Below, piece by piece: positions 41,144 through 49,297 of a DNA stretch of 64,000 bases. This DNA is from Candidatus Saccharimonadota bacterium (GTDB lineage: Bacteria > Patescibacteriota > Saccharimonadia > Saccharimonadales > Saccharimonadaceae): positions 405,926 through 469,925 of the forward strand of contig QJZZ01000001.1 of assembly GCA_003246575.1 (NCBI GenBank), given 5' to 3'. Position 1 is the stretch's first letter, and every line of letters starts with the position of its first letter. The notes beneath the pieces are model-generated. The model searched no databases. It was not told the origin of the DNA and worked only from the letters and a program-made list of their open reading frames with translations. Both the position numbers and the translations under genes were made by a program.

Positions 41144-41398
41144 AACACTCCGATAGAGATCGAAGCGTTTCACCTGTTGTGGTGGATTATCGTATAGCGA
41201 AAGTAAAAATAGTTTTTGTTTTTGTAACGTTCGCTGTCAGTACTGTAGCTCAATCGACGGAAAAACACAAGGGGTTTGGTTGAAAAATACAACAAACGTG
41301 GTCGCATAGTGTTTTGAATGTAGGATAAACGCTATATATAGTTATCCTTGAGATTTTCATCTGTTTTTCATATAATGATACAGCCTAGTAAATAGTAT
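41144..41398. other. Intergenic region before tRNA-Gln
   Basis: AT-rich, no convincing gene. A minus-strand hairpin AAACGCTTCGAT / ATCGGAGTGTTT (41143-41170; pairs fully, with two G-U, only on this strand) ends in TTGCTTTTT, so it looks like a terminator for a leftward transcript. A 45-codon leftward frame (41170-41307) ends right at it but lacks a ribosome site. The tRNA-Gln promoter is TTGAGA (41348-41353), 17 bases, TATAAT (41371-41376). Confidence 0.5.
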
Positions 41399-41473
41399 TG
41401 GGGTGTCGCCAAGTGGTAAGGCACATGGTTTTGGTCCATGCATTCGGGGGTTCGAATCCCTCCACCCCAGCCA
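41399..41473 (+). tRNA. tRNA-Gln(TTG), CCA encoded
   Basis: Acceptor TGGGGTG with CACCCCA, anticodon arm CATGG-TTTTGGT-CCATG (TTG), T-loop TTCGAAT, discriminator G and CCA at 41471-41473. Confidence 0.96.
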
Positions 41474-41481
41474 CGAAAACT

Positions 41482-41506
41482 CCCGACCATTTGGTCGGGT
41501 TTTTTC
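41482..41506 (+). terminator. Terminator after tRNA-Gln
   Basis: CCCGACC (41482-41488) pairs with GGTCGGG (41493-41499) around ATTT, then T7. Confidence 0.92.
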
Positions 41507-41579
41507 GTGCCGTGATCGGAATCCGAGTACAGCGATATCCCTCTATCTCTCCACCTCTATAAATGCTAGTATAGTACTC

Positions 41580-43217
41580 GTGATTGCTGACGTTTCTATC
41601 TCTGAAAAGTCCTTTGGGCCGAAGTCTCTCATGACGAATGTTCGGTTCACTATTGATGATGGCGAAAAAATCGGTGTTATCGGACGCAACGGCGTCGGTA
41701 AATCGACGCTATTTGGTATTTTGAGCGGGAGCGATACAGACTTTAGCGGTGACATCAGCTATAAGCCCGGCGCAGTTATCGTGGCGACACAGCAAGATTA
41801 TCATGACGTTGGCGACATGACGGTGCTCCAGTATGTACTGCAAGGGCTTCCTGAGTACGCCGACTTGAGTCACATTATTGAGACCTATCCTATGACGATG
41901 GGCGACGACATGAAGATGATCGAGGAATACACCGAGGCGCTCCAGCGATTTGACGATAAGGGATTTTATACGATCGAACAGCAAATCGAGACGGAACTTG
42001 AACGGTTTCAGCTACCCAATATTGCTCATCGCGCATTTACGACACTGTCTGGTGGACAGAAGCGCCTCGTCGAAATGGTCAAAGTCATGCACTCGCAGGC
42101 GCACTTGGCGCTCATTGACGAGCCAACGAACCACATGGACTATGTCGCCAAAGGTCAATTCATCGACTGGCTCAAAGGTGCCCGTGAATCGGTTCTCGTC
42201 ATCACCCACGACCGTGACGTATTGCGCGAAGTCGATCGTATTGTCGAGCTCAAAGATGGTGGGTCGGTCAGTTTCAAAGGAAATTATGATGCCTATCTGA
42301 AGCAAAATGCCGTATCGACCGGCACGCAGATGAACGAGTTCGAGATGGTTGAGAAGCGTATCAAGAATCTCAAAGCCAAAGTCATCGAATACCAACGCTT
42401 CAAAGAGAAGTCACGCAATCCGAGTACAATTCAGCGGTTCAAGCGTCTCGAAGAAACTTCACGCAAAGAACTGGCTGAACTCGAAAGTTTGCAAAAGCCA
42501 ACCTTCTGGATCGATAAGGATTCTGTCGACTCGCTCAGCTACAAGACAGCAGGACAGTACGAGAAATTCAAAGCAAAAAACGTGCGCATCAACCTCAAAG
42601 ATGCAGCTTCGCGTTCGAAGCACGTACTGGTTTCGGCGCGTAATCTCAGCCTCGGCTATGATGCGATTCTGTTCGAGGGCCTCAATATCGACCTGCGTGA
42701 AGGCGAAGCACTCGAATTCCGTGGTCGTAACGGTGCCGGCAAGACCACGCTCATCAAGGCAATCCTGGGCGATGATTCAGTCACGCAGTACGATGGTGAG
42801 CTGACGATTGACCACCAAGTCCGCATCGGTATCTATGAACAGGAAGTGTCGCAGGAGTATTTCGATATGACGCTTCAGGTGGCAATCGAGGCAATGTACC
42901 TGTCGCGTGATTTGCCGATATCGGAGACAAAAATTCGTTCACTGATGAGTGACTATCTCTTCAGCGAAGGCGATGGCAAAATCCCGATTCGTAACCTGAG
43001 CGGTGGTCAGAAAGCGCGTTTCCAGCTCATCGCGATGCTCGCGAACGATCCGCAACTATTGATTCTCGATGAACCGACCAATCACCTGGACCTCCCTAGT
43101 ATCGAGGAGCTCGAGACGGCGCTCGGCAAATACACTGGCGCGGTCATTTATGTTAGTCACGATAACTACTTCCGCGAGAAGCTCGCGTCTGAAACGCTCA
43201 AAATCGGTGCACAATAA
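41580..43217 (+). CDS. ABC-F family ATPase
   Basis: 545 residues with two ABC cassettes in one soluble chain: IGVIGRNGVGKSTLF and FRGRNGAGKTTLI (Walker A), LSGGQKRLVEM and LSGGQKARFQL (signatures), LALIDEPTNHMD and LLILDEPTNHLD (Walker B), joined by a charged coiled linker (KNLKAKVIEYQRFKEKSRNP). ABC-F proteins act on the ribosome E-site in translation rescue or antibiotic protection. Start taken as GTG 41580, where TGcTAGTAT (41564-41572) gives a leaderless mRNA; the longer frame into the tRNA is not coding. Confidence 0.93.
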   Translation: MIADVSISEKSFGPKSLMTNVRFTIDDGEKIGVIGRNGVGKSTLFGILSGSDTDFSGDISYKPGAVIVATQQDYHDVGDMTVLQYVLQGLPEYADLSHIIETYPMTMGDDMKMIEEYTEALQRFDDKGFYTIEQQIETELERFQLPNIAHRAFTTLSGGQKRLVEMVKVMHSQAHLALIDEPTNHMDYVAKGQFIDWLKGARESVLVITHDRDVLREVDRIVELKDGGSVSFKGNYDAYLKQNAVSTGTQMNEFEMVEKRIKNLKAKVIEYQRFKEKSRNPSTIQRFKRLEETSRKELAELESLQKPTFWIDKDSVDSLSYKTAGQYEKFKAKNVRINLKDAASRSKHVLVSARNLSLGYDAILFEGLNIDLREGEALEFRGRNGAGKTTLIKAILGDDSVTQYDGELTIDHQVRIGIYEQEVSQEYFDMTLQVAIEAMYLSRDLPISETKIRSLMSDYLFSEGDGKIPIRNLSGGQKARFQLIAMLANDPQLLILDEPTNHLDLPSIEELETALGKYTGAVIYVSHDNYFREKLASETLKIGAQ

Positions 43218-43242
43218 CGCTTGTGGTACAATTACCACCAAG

Positions 43243-43761
43243 ATGGAACAGCAAGATATACGTACACAGCCACGCTCGAACGATATCATCTATAACGTTG
43301 GTTGGCTGACGAAAAACAAGAGGGGTACTCTGCAATATAACCCTTCAACGCAGCAGATAACCCTCACTGACAAGGCTACGCTACAGATGGTTTTTACACG
43401 CTCGGTTACTTCATTTACCTCGATTCAGCGCGCCGAAAATGCATTGTATTTTCGCTTTGACAGTAAGACGGTCGGGGTTAGCTTCGGGAATTTGATGGAA
43501 TATATGCTCAGGGCTGGCGCATCAATGAATCTTGGTGCTGCAGGTACGGCGGTCACGCAACATGAAGCGAACAGTCTTAATCAAAAAAGCGGTATCGATG
43601 ATTGGGTGGCGCTCCTTCAGCAACTCAACGTCAGTATGACGAATTTTTCACCGAATAGATCGATGAAACTCGCCTTTATCATTGCCGCGATCGTCATCGG
43701 ACTAGTAGGGGTTGTGCTGATTGCGATTAGCATTGGAGCAGTTAGTTTCGGTGGACTATAG
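43243..43761 (+). CDS. C-terminally anchored protein, unknown
   Basis: 172 residues: a beta-rich PH-like domain (YNVGWLTKNKRGTLQYN...FRFDSKTVGVSFG) and one C-terminal membrane span (about 146-168), so the domain faces the cytoplasm. TGgTACAAT (43224-43232) leaves a 4-base leader before the ATG at 43243. No family assigned. Confidence 0.6.
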   Translation: MEQQDIRTQPRSNDIIYNVGWLTKNKRGTLQYNPSTQQITLTDKATLQMVFTRSVTSFTSIQRAENALYFRFDSKTVGVSFGNLMEYMLRAGASMNLGAAGTAVTQHEANSLNQKSGIDDWVALLQQLNVSMTNFSPNRSMKLAFIIAAIVIGLVGVVLIAISIGAVSFGGL

Positions 43762-43766
43762 CGTAT

Positions 43767-44234
43767 CTAGGGCCTGCGCGTCCGGGCGGGTCCAGTTTGG
43801 CGCCCTGATTTCGCATCTTCAATTATAGAAATGAGCATTTCGTCGGGCATATCGCGGACATATCGTTGAGTAGGGACACCCCTCTTATCGTAGGTGAACT
43901 GTTTTTCCAGTATGTGCAGACCGGTCTCCGATGCTACAACATCAAAATGCTTCAGGTCACCGCTGAGCACTTGCGATGGAAGCTTGTGTTCCACGACTAC
44001 CTTCATGAGAGTCCTCTCGTCGTCGCGGGGCACAAAAAGTATGTAACGAGATCGTAGCCCCTCGGGTGCTGTTGACAACGTCAGTGTCTCGTATAGCGAA
44101 TGTCCGGTATCGAATGTGCATCCATCTGCTGGATTGCCAGACTCGTGCAATGTGAGTAATGCATCGAATGTTCGATCCTCGAGCGTAAAAGGCTGCTGGG
44201 TATGTTCGGGTGTTGCGATTTCGCCAGTTGTCAT
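43767..44234 (-). CDS. Hypothetical protein, soluble
   Basis: 155 residues, mixed alpha/beta (FDALLTLHESGNPADG, SRYILFVPRDDERTLMKVVVEHKL) with a basic C-terminus TGPARTRRP. Start fixed by an ideal promoter (44241-44269) whose start site is the ATG ending at 44234; upstream in-frame codons are inside the promoter. No family recognised. Confidence 0.65.
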   Translation of the reverse strand: MTTGEIATPEHTQQPFTLEDRTFDALLTLHESGNPADGCTFDTGHSLYETLTLSTAPEGLRSRYILFVPRDDERTLMKVVVEHKLPSQVLSGDLKHFDVVASETGLHILEKQFTYDKRGVPTQRYVRDMPDEMLISIIEDAKSGRQTGPARTRRP

Positions 44235-44240
44235 ACGTAT

Positions 44241-44269
44241 ATTATAAAACTCTACAGTATTGTTGTCAA
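44241..44269 (-). promoter_or_regulatory. Perfect consensus promoter, leaderless
   Basis: Minus strand TTGACA (44264-44269), exactly 17 bases, TATAAT (44241-44246), then 6 bases and ATG. The full sigma-70 consensus directly on a start codon is the clearest leaderless case in the window. Confidence 0.9.
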
Positions 44270-44340
44270 AACGCGGATGAAATGTTCGCTGCGCCGAAGA
44301 TGGGTGTGTGTCGGTGGTCATGCCATTTTAGTCTGTGTTT

Positions 44341-44450
44341 TTGCGACAATAGCCAAAAATGGTATGATATGCGCACGCTTACTGCACAGGCATAAGAGCG
44401 TGACCTCAAAGAATGATCTAGACCGAGCAAGAAGGTCGAGATGGTTTTTT
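44341..44450 (+). ncRNA. Candidate small RNA, about 76 nt
   Basis: TTGCGA (44341-44346) and extended TGgTATGAT (44360-44368) predict an RNA from about 44374. CACGCT (44374-44379) pairs with AGCGTG (44397-44402); a second hairpin ATCT-GACC (44416-44424) with GGTC-AGAT (44434-44442) is followed by T6 (44445-44450). The next gene has its own -10 at 44485, so this unit is separate. Confidence 0.55.
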
Positions 44451-44497
44451 GAGTGTTAGTTTATTTGTTTTGGAACTTATCATTTACAATACAAAAC

Positions 44498-44953
44498 ATG
44501 AATACGACAAAAGCACACGGTGTAATTAGCTTGCCTGACGACGATCGAAGGGCGGATTTTCTTTTTCGGGTTTCGCTCAAGGCTATCATTAGAAACGACA
44601 AAGGCCAGGTGCTCGTCGTCAAGGAAACGGCTCGCTCGTGGTGGGATTTGCCGGGCGGCGGCATGGACCACGATGAAGATATTAAAACCGCACTTGCTCG
44701 TGAGCTATACGAAGAAGTTGGCCTCACTGGTGAGTTTCGTCATCGGATCGTCGCTGTCGAAGATCCACATTTTCTTCCGCACGCACGTATGTACCAGATG
44801 CGTCTAATCTTCGAGGTTATTCCTGAGACACTTCCGACGCAGCCTGGCAGTGAAGCGGACGAAATCGACTATATCGATCATGAGACGCTGCGGGACTCTG
44901 ACAATACCGCCGAAAAGTTTGCATATCGGCACGTCTCAGCGCTGAATACATAG
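44498..44953 (+). CDS. NUDIX hydrolase
   Basis: 151 residues. Box GGGMDHDEDIKTALARELYEEVG with the catalytic Glu cluster, preceded by SWWDLPGG. ADP-ribose/NTP-type housecleaning enzyme; substrate unknown. Start at ATG 44498, because TACAAT (44485-44490) puts transcription start there; a longer frame upstream overlaps the promoter. Confidence 0.9.
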   Translation: MNTTKAHGVISLPDDDRRADFLFRVSLKAIIRNDKGQVLVVKETARSWWDLPGGGMDHDEDIKTALARELYEEVGLTGEFRHRIVAVEDPHFLPHARMYQMRLIFEVIPETLPTQPGSEADEIDYIDHETLRDSDNTAEKFAYRHVSALNT

Positions 44954-44992
44954 TGCTATAAAAACTATAGTAACTATGTTATACTGCATACT

Positions 44993-45844
44993 ATGAACAA
45001 AATAACGCCATCTATCCTTGCGAAAAGCCTGTTGATCGAGCCTTCGCAACTCTATGTGCGTGATCTCCAGAAGGTCACCGAGTACTATGAATCAATCGTT
45101 GGACTCGACGTGCTCGAGCGTGGCTCGGGTCAGGTGGTGCTTGGGCATGACGAGCTGCCAGTTCTGAAGCTGATAGCGCGACCAGAGTTTCCGAATAGCA
45201 GTGTCAAAAACGCTGGACTCTTTCATAATGCGATTCTATATCAATCGCGCTCGGCGCTGGCTCGTGCCGTCTATCGAATTTTGCAGCAGGCAGCGTGGTC
45301 CTTCGAAGGTTCGGCAGACCATTTAGTCAGTGAGGCATTTTATTTCCATGATCCAGAAAATAATGGACTGGAGCTCTATTTTGATCGTCCGCGTAGCGAA
45401 TGGAAATGGAGTAATGGTTCAGTCGCCATGGATACACTCTACCTCAGCCCACAGCAGTATTTGTCCGCTCATCTCGAGTCCGAAGGCGTGACGGACAAAA
45501 AGCTTGGTCATGTGCATTTACGGGTCGGTGACGTCGGCATGGCACGCGAATTTTATGTCAATGCGCTCGGGTTCGATGCGACGCTCGACCTTGGTAGCGC
45601 GCTCTTCGTGTCGGTTGGTGGATACCATCACCACATGGCGATGAACACGTGGTTTAGTCAGGGGGCGAGCCGGCGCGATCCCGCACTCGGGCTAGGAGAA
45701 GTGCGATTGGCGCTCCCCAACGATGGAAGTATAGAGCGGCTGATTGCTCGCCTCGACGGGAAGGGTATCGTCTACGAAATGACTCCACGTGGGCTCGTCG
45801 TTAATGACCCATGGAATAACCAGCTACTCCTCGCCGTCGACTAG
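44993..45844 (+). CDS. VOC (glyoxalase/dioxygenase-like) protein
   Basis: 283 residues with two vicinal-oxygen-chelate modules: LYVRDLQKVTEYYESIVGLDVLER and HVHLRVGDVGMAREFYVNALGFD, with metal-type residues in HHHMAMNTW and a C-terminal NDPWNNQLLLA. Resembles CatE/catechol-2,3-dioxygenase-like proteins (YfiE group). TGtTATACT (44978-44985) makes it leaderless. Confidence 0.88.
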   Translation: MNKITPSILAKSLLIEPSQLYVRDLQKVTEYYESIVGLDVLERGSGQVVLGHDELPVLKLIARPEFPNSSVKNAGLFHNAILYQSRSALARAVYRILQQAAWSFEGSADHLVSEAFYFHDPENNGLELYFDRPRSEWKWSNGSVAMDTLYLSPQQYLSAHLESEGVTDKKLGHVHLRVGDVGMAREFYVNALGFDATLDLGSALFVSVGGYHHHMAMNTWFSQGASRRDPALGLGEVRLALPNDGSIERLIARLDGKGIVYEMTPRGLVVNDPWNNQLLLAVD

Positions 45845-45866
45845 ACAGCCTTGATATACTAGATAC

Positions 45867-46337
45867 ATGTATGAATTCTTGATTCGTGTTCTCGCCGATG
45901 GCCTTGTGATTGCAATTTTTGTGATCAGTATGTTGGCGTTTGCCTTCAAGATACCGCGCAAGCTGTGGCTCTCGTGGAGTATTCGGATTGTGCTCGCCGG
46001 CCTCACTGCGTATGTGTTCGCGAAAATCGCCGGACACTTCATGCCGGAATCGCAACGTCCATTCCAGGAGCTCGGCGTCGCCGCTGGAGCCGCATATTTG
46101 CCGAACCCAGGATTTCCAAGTGACCACATGCTGTTCGCGACATTCTTGACGATATCGGTCTGGTTCTCGACGCGTAGCAAGGCATTGTTTTATGCCCTCG
46201 CAGTCATGACGCTTGTTATGGGTGTTGCGCGGGTGTTAGCGCTCGTTCACACGCCACTCGATATCATCGGGGGGCTATTAATTGGGTGCACAAGTATCTT
46301 GTGGTATAGACGAAAGCCGTCAGTCGTAGTAGGCTAG
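45867..46337 (+). CDS. PAP2-family membrane phosphatase
   Basis: 156 residues with four to five membrane helices. The three PAP2 signatures are present though loose: ESQRPF (KxxxxxxRP region), FPSDH (PSGH) and ARVLALVHTPLDIIGG (SRxxxxxHxxxD). Likely undecaprenyl-diphosphate phosphatase of the BcrC/YbjG type, recycling the wall lipid carrier. TGaTATACT (45852-45860) makes it leaderless. Confidence 0.8.
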   Translation: MYEFLIRVLADGLVIAIFVISMLAFAFKIPRKLWLSWSIRIVLAGLTAYVFAKIAGHFMPESQRPFQELGVAAGAAYLPNPGFPSDHMLFATFLTISVWFSTRSKALFYALAVMTLVMGVARVLALVHTPLDIIGGLLIGCTSILWYRRKPSVVVG

Positions 46338-46360
46338 TACTAATGAAAGAGGAGTAGGGA

Positions 46361-46861
46361 ATGGAAACGCATGACAGGGTGGTGTCAGAACGAATCGACA
46401 AAATGCCACCAGTTGTGGGGACGACTTCACGTGAGGTTGTAGGTATTCTCGTCGTCGGAGCTATTGTTGGTGCAGCTGTCGCGGCTGCGTATTATTTGCT
46501 CGGAAAGTATATTTTCGCCGCAGTGCTATGTCGTGAAGGGGCAGATGCGACGTGTGCGCAAGCGCCTGAATACGCCATGGTGGTATCGATGGTAATCGGT
46601 GCCGTGATCGGCTTACTCGGCCTTGTGCAGGGACGAGTCTATCGCCCGCTCCTCGCAGTGACTGGCGTCGTCGTCACACTGTGGGGATTCATGCCGCTCA
46701 TCATCGACATGTCATGGTACTGGGGAAGTCTCACGCTTGTCGTTACCTTTGCCCTAACCTACCTGCTCTACGCGTGGGTCGCGCGTATCCGCTCGTTCAT
46801 ACTGGCGAGTGTCATCACGATCATTCTGTTCGTCATCGCGCGGCTCCTGGCAATGAGCTAG
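46361..46861 (+). CDS. Four-helix membrane protein, unknown
   Basis: 166 residues with helices at about 24-50, 67-88, 95-112 and 118-165 (the last probably two). A loop between the first two helices holds CREGADATCAQ, a possible disulfide. GAGGAG precedes the ATG. Short gaps to the PAP2 gene upstream and rmuC downstream. No family recognised. Confidence 0.65.
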   Translation: METHDRVVSERIDKMPPVVGTTSREVVGILVVGAIVGAAVAAAYYLLGKYIFAAVLCREGADATCAQAPEYAMVVSMVIGAVIGLLGLVQGRVYRPLLAVTGVVVTLWGFMPLIIDMSWYWGSLTLVVTFALTYLLYAWVARIRSFILASVITIILFVIARLLAMS

Positions 46862-46876
46862 TGCTATACTAGTCAC

Positions 46877-47953
46877 ATGGATTCATTTGTCTTAGGAATT
46901 GTGTTGATTGCCGTCGTGCTTGGTTTCGGCGTTGTGATCGCAGTATTGAATGCTCGTATGCGTGAGCTCAAAAATCAATCGGCAGCTGAAATGGTGAAGG
47001 GCGATGTCGTTGAACTGACGCGCACGATTGCCAAGCTGCAAGAATCAATGGGCGACAAAATTGATCGCAATAATGCAACAGTGCAACACTCATTGCAGCA
47101 GCAGCTCACTCAAAGTAACAAAATTATTGCTGACATTACACGCGATTTGACGGAGCTTAAGGCATCGAATAAACAGGTGGTTGATGTCGCTGACGGACTC
47201 AAGAGCCTACAGAATATTCTGCAAAACCCAAAACAACGGGGCGGGGTCGGGGAATACTATCTCGAAACAGTGCTTGGCAATGTATTGCCGCCAAACGTCT
47301 ATCAGATGCAATACAAGTTCAAGGATGGTGAAATCGTTGATGCCGTCATTAAACTCGATAAGGGCCGCTTGATTCCGATTGATAGCAAGTTCAGCCTCGA
47401 AAACTACAACCGTTTGATCGAAGAAAAAGACAAAACGGCTCGTGAGAGTTTGGTTCGTGCGTTCAAGACTGACCTCAAGAATCGCATCGACGAGACCAGT
47501 AAGTACATCCGACCGCGCGAAGATACGCTCGATTACGCCTTCATGTTCATCCCGTCTGAAGCTATCTACTATGACCTGCTCGTCAACAACATCGGTGCGA
47601 CCGGCACCAACTCACGCGACCTCATCGAGTATGCCTTCATCGACAAAAAGGTTATCATCGTGAGTCCGACGACTCTCCTTGCCTATTTGCAGACGGTGCT
47701 TCAGGGGCTGAGGAGCCTGCAAATTGAAGAGACAGCCAAAGATATTCAGAAGCGTGTCGGTGAACTCGGCAAACACATCACCGCGCATGAGACCTATATG
47801 CAAAAGCTTGGTGCTAGTCTCGGTACGTCAGTCAACCATTTCAATAGCGCACACAAATCGCTCGCACAAATGGATAAAGATGTACTGAAGATTGCCGACG
47901 AGAGCCCTGGTGTCGAGCCGGTGCTACTCGAGCGCCCATCGCAAGACGACTAA
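46877..47953 (+). CDS. rmuC: RmuC-family DNA recombination protein
   Basis: 358 residues. One N-terminal membrane span (about 4-22), coiled coil to 115, then the RmuC nuclease-like core: PKQRGGVGEYYLETVL, YQMQYKFKDGEIVDAVI, LIPIDSKFSLENY (PD-(D/E)XK-type residues), YAFMFIPSEAIYYDLL and IIVSPTTLLAYLQTV. Limits DNA inversions in E. coli. TGcTATACT (46862-46870) places the start on the ATG. Confidence 0.93.
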   Translation: MDSFVLGIVLIAVVLGFGVVIAVLNARMRELKNQSAAEMVKGDVVELTRTIAKLQESMGDKIDRNNATVQHSLQQQLTQSNKIIADITRDLTELKASNKQVVDVADGLKSLQNILQNPKQRGGVGEYYLETVLGNVLPPNVYQMQYKFKDGEIVDAVIKLDKGRLIPIDSKFSLENYNRLIEEKDKTARESLVRAFKTDLKNRIDETSKYIRPREDTLDYAFMFIPSEAIYYDLLVNNIGATGTNSRDLIEYAFIDKKVIIVSPTTLLAYLQTVLQGLRSLQIEETAKDIQKRVGELGKHITAHETYMQKLGASLGTSVNHFNSAHKSLAQMDKDVLKIADESPGVEPVLLERPSQDD

Positions 47954-47959
47954 TCACTA

Positions 47960-47997
47960 CAACCAAATACCCGCTCGTGTGAGCGGGTATTTGGTTG
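47960..47997. terminator. Bidirectional terminator, rmuC / aquaporin
   Basis: CAACCAAATACCCGCTC pairs perfectly with GAGCGGGTATTTGGTTG (17 pairs, loop GTGT) between convergent stops. Confidence 0.9.
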
Positions 47998-48011
47998 CTT
48001 CGTGGAACTGA

Positions 48012-48998
48012 TTAGTTCTTGAAGCGGTAGCCGATGAGGCGGGTGAGGTTCGCACCAAGTGCAGCACCAATCAATGTCGCCAAGACAACTTCGAGTGTCA
48101 GGCGTGAGTAGGTAGCTGGCTTGTCTGAAGTAGCAGCGTCGTTGATACCGTAGTTTGTGTAGATATCTTGGGCAGTCTTTGACTCAGTAGCTGCGAGTGC
48201 AACAGCTGGGTTAAGGACTGGGTTGCCGACAAGTGATGCTTCTGGGACGGTGACGTCACGAAGCTGTGCGTAGTCAACTGAGCCGCTGGTTGATTGACCT
48301 GCGATATCCTGAAGACTCTTGAGGTAATCAGCGTCAGCCTTGGTGACAGCAGGAGCGAAGAGGCTACCCGCAACGATCAAACCGACGAAGAGTGAAAAAC
48401 CAACGCCGACGGCTTTGCCGTTTGCTGAAAGGTCAGTGCGAGCGAGCACGCTTGTCAGGACGAACAAGAACAGTGCGGTACCAACAAGCTCAGCCCAGAA
48501 TACTGGCATGCTGAAGTTGAGGAAGTGACCGAAGTCAAGTCCGAGTTGTTTGCCTGATACGAGGCTGATGACAACGACGGCTGCCATTGCACCGAGGAAT
48601 TGTGATGCCATGTAGAATGGCACGAGAATACCCTTGAGCTTGCGGGCGCTCCACAGACCGAACGTGACGGCTGGGTTGACGTGTGCACCGGATACGAGGC
48701 CGATAGTCATGACGAGTGCCATGAGTGTGAGGCCGATGTACAGTGGTGTGACGTCGGTTGCAGTCATGACCGCAACAGCTGACAGTACGAAAGTACCGAT
48801 AAGCTCTGCGAGCACGATGTTGACGATGTTACCAGGCAGTTTACTGGTCTTCTTTTTGTTGGTTACTTCTTTTGAAGCAACTTCTTTGGCGCTTACCGTA
48901 CGTACGGTAGTTTCTGCTTTTGCCGGAGCGGCTTTTTTGGCAGTCGTTTTACGCGCAGTCTTCGAAGCAGACTTTGACGTGGCTTTTGTTGTAGCCAT
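48012..48998 (-). CDS. Aquaporin/MIP channel with histone-like N-terminal tail
   Basis: 328 residues. Six-helix MIP channel with both NPA boxes: SGAHVNPAVTFG and GNPVLNPAVALA. Two oddities: residues 1-55 are a Lys/Ala/Thr-rich, helix-poor tail (KTARKTTAKKAAPAKAE) like histone H1 or AlgP tails, facing the cytoplasm, and the loop before the second NPA has an insert of about 40 residues (KADADYLKSLQDIAGQ). Passes water or small solutes; the filter residues were not resolved. AAAGGAGG before the ATG. Confidence 0.9.
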   Translation of the reverse strand: MATTKATSKSASKTARKTTAKKAAPAKAETTVRTVSAKEVASKEVTNKKKTSKLPGNIVNIVLAELIGTFVLSAVAVMTATDVTPLYIGLTLMALVMTIGLVSGAHVNPAVTFGLWSARKLKGILVPFYMASQFLGAMAAVVVISLVSGKQLGLDFGHFLNFSMPVFWAELVGTALFLFVLTSVLARTDLSANGKAVGVGFSLFVGLIVAGSLFAPAVTKADADYLKSLQDIAGQSTSGSVDYAQLRDVTVPEASLVGNPVLNPAVALAATESKTAQDIYTNYGINDAATSDKPATYSRLTLEVVLATLIGAALGANLTRLIGYRFKN

Positions 48999-49056
48999 AG
49001 GTATATTCCCTCCTTTACACTAGAATATACGGCTAGTATAGCATATACTTGATTGC

Positions 49057-49296
49057 ATGGGACAATACCTCAATCAGCGAGATAATCGCTCAGAATTACA
49101 GCAACGACTCGACGCTGAGCTACGTGCGAAAGCAGCTGCCAAATCCAAGGTCGAAGCCGATCGTCCTGATGGTGTCGAAGATAGCGCATATATCGAAGGT
49201 ACCAAGCAGACGACAACACTTGACTGGGTGTGGGTGCTCGTAGGCTTTATGGCGCTCGGGGTATTCATATATTTTATTTATTTGGTGAATAGTTAA
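49057..49296 (+). CDS. Small tail-anchored protein
   Basis: 79 residues: charged helical N-terminus (RSELQQRLDAELRAKAAAKSK) and a C-terminal membrane span (about 55-77). TATACT (49044-49049) puts transcription start beside the ATG. It is 1 base from pheS, so it leads the pheST operon. Unknown function. Confidence 0.65.
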   Translation: MGQYLNQRDNRSELQQRLDAELRAKAAAKSKVEADRPDGVEDSAYIEGTKQTTTLDWVWVLVGFMALGVFIYFIYLVNS

Positions 49297-49297
49297 T

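Noticed and set aside
41170..41307. 45-codon leftward frame ending at a terminator
   Set aside because: Rich in Tyr/Phe/Arg with no ribosome site and no -10 at leaderless distance; kept only as a note.
41403..41579. Longer N-terminus for the ABC-F protein
   Set aside because: It would start inside tRNA-Gln and cross its terminator; the extended -10 at 41567 supports GTG 41580.
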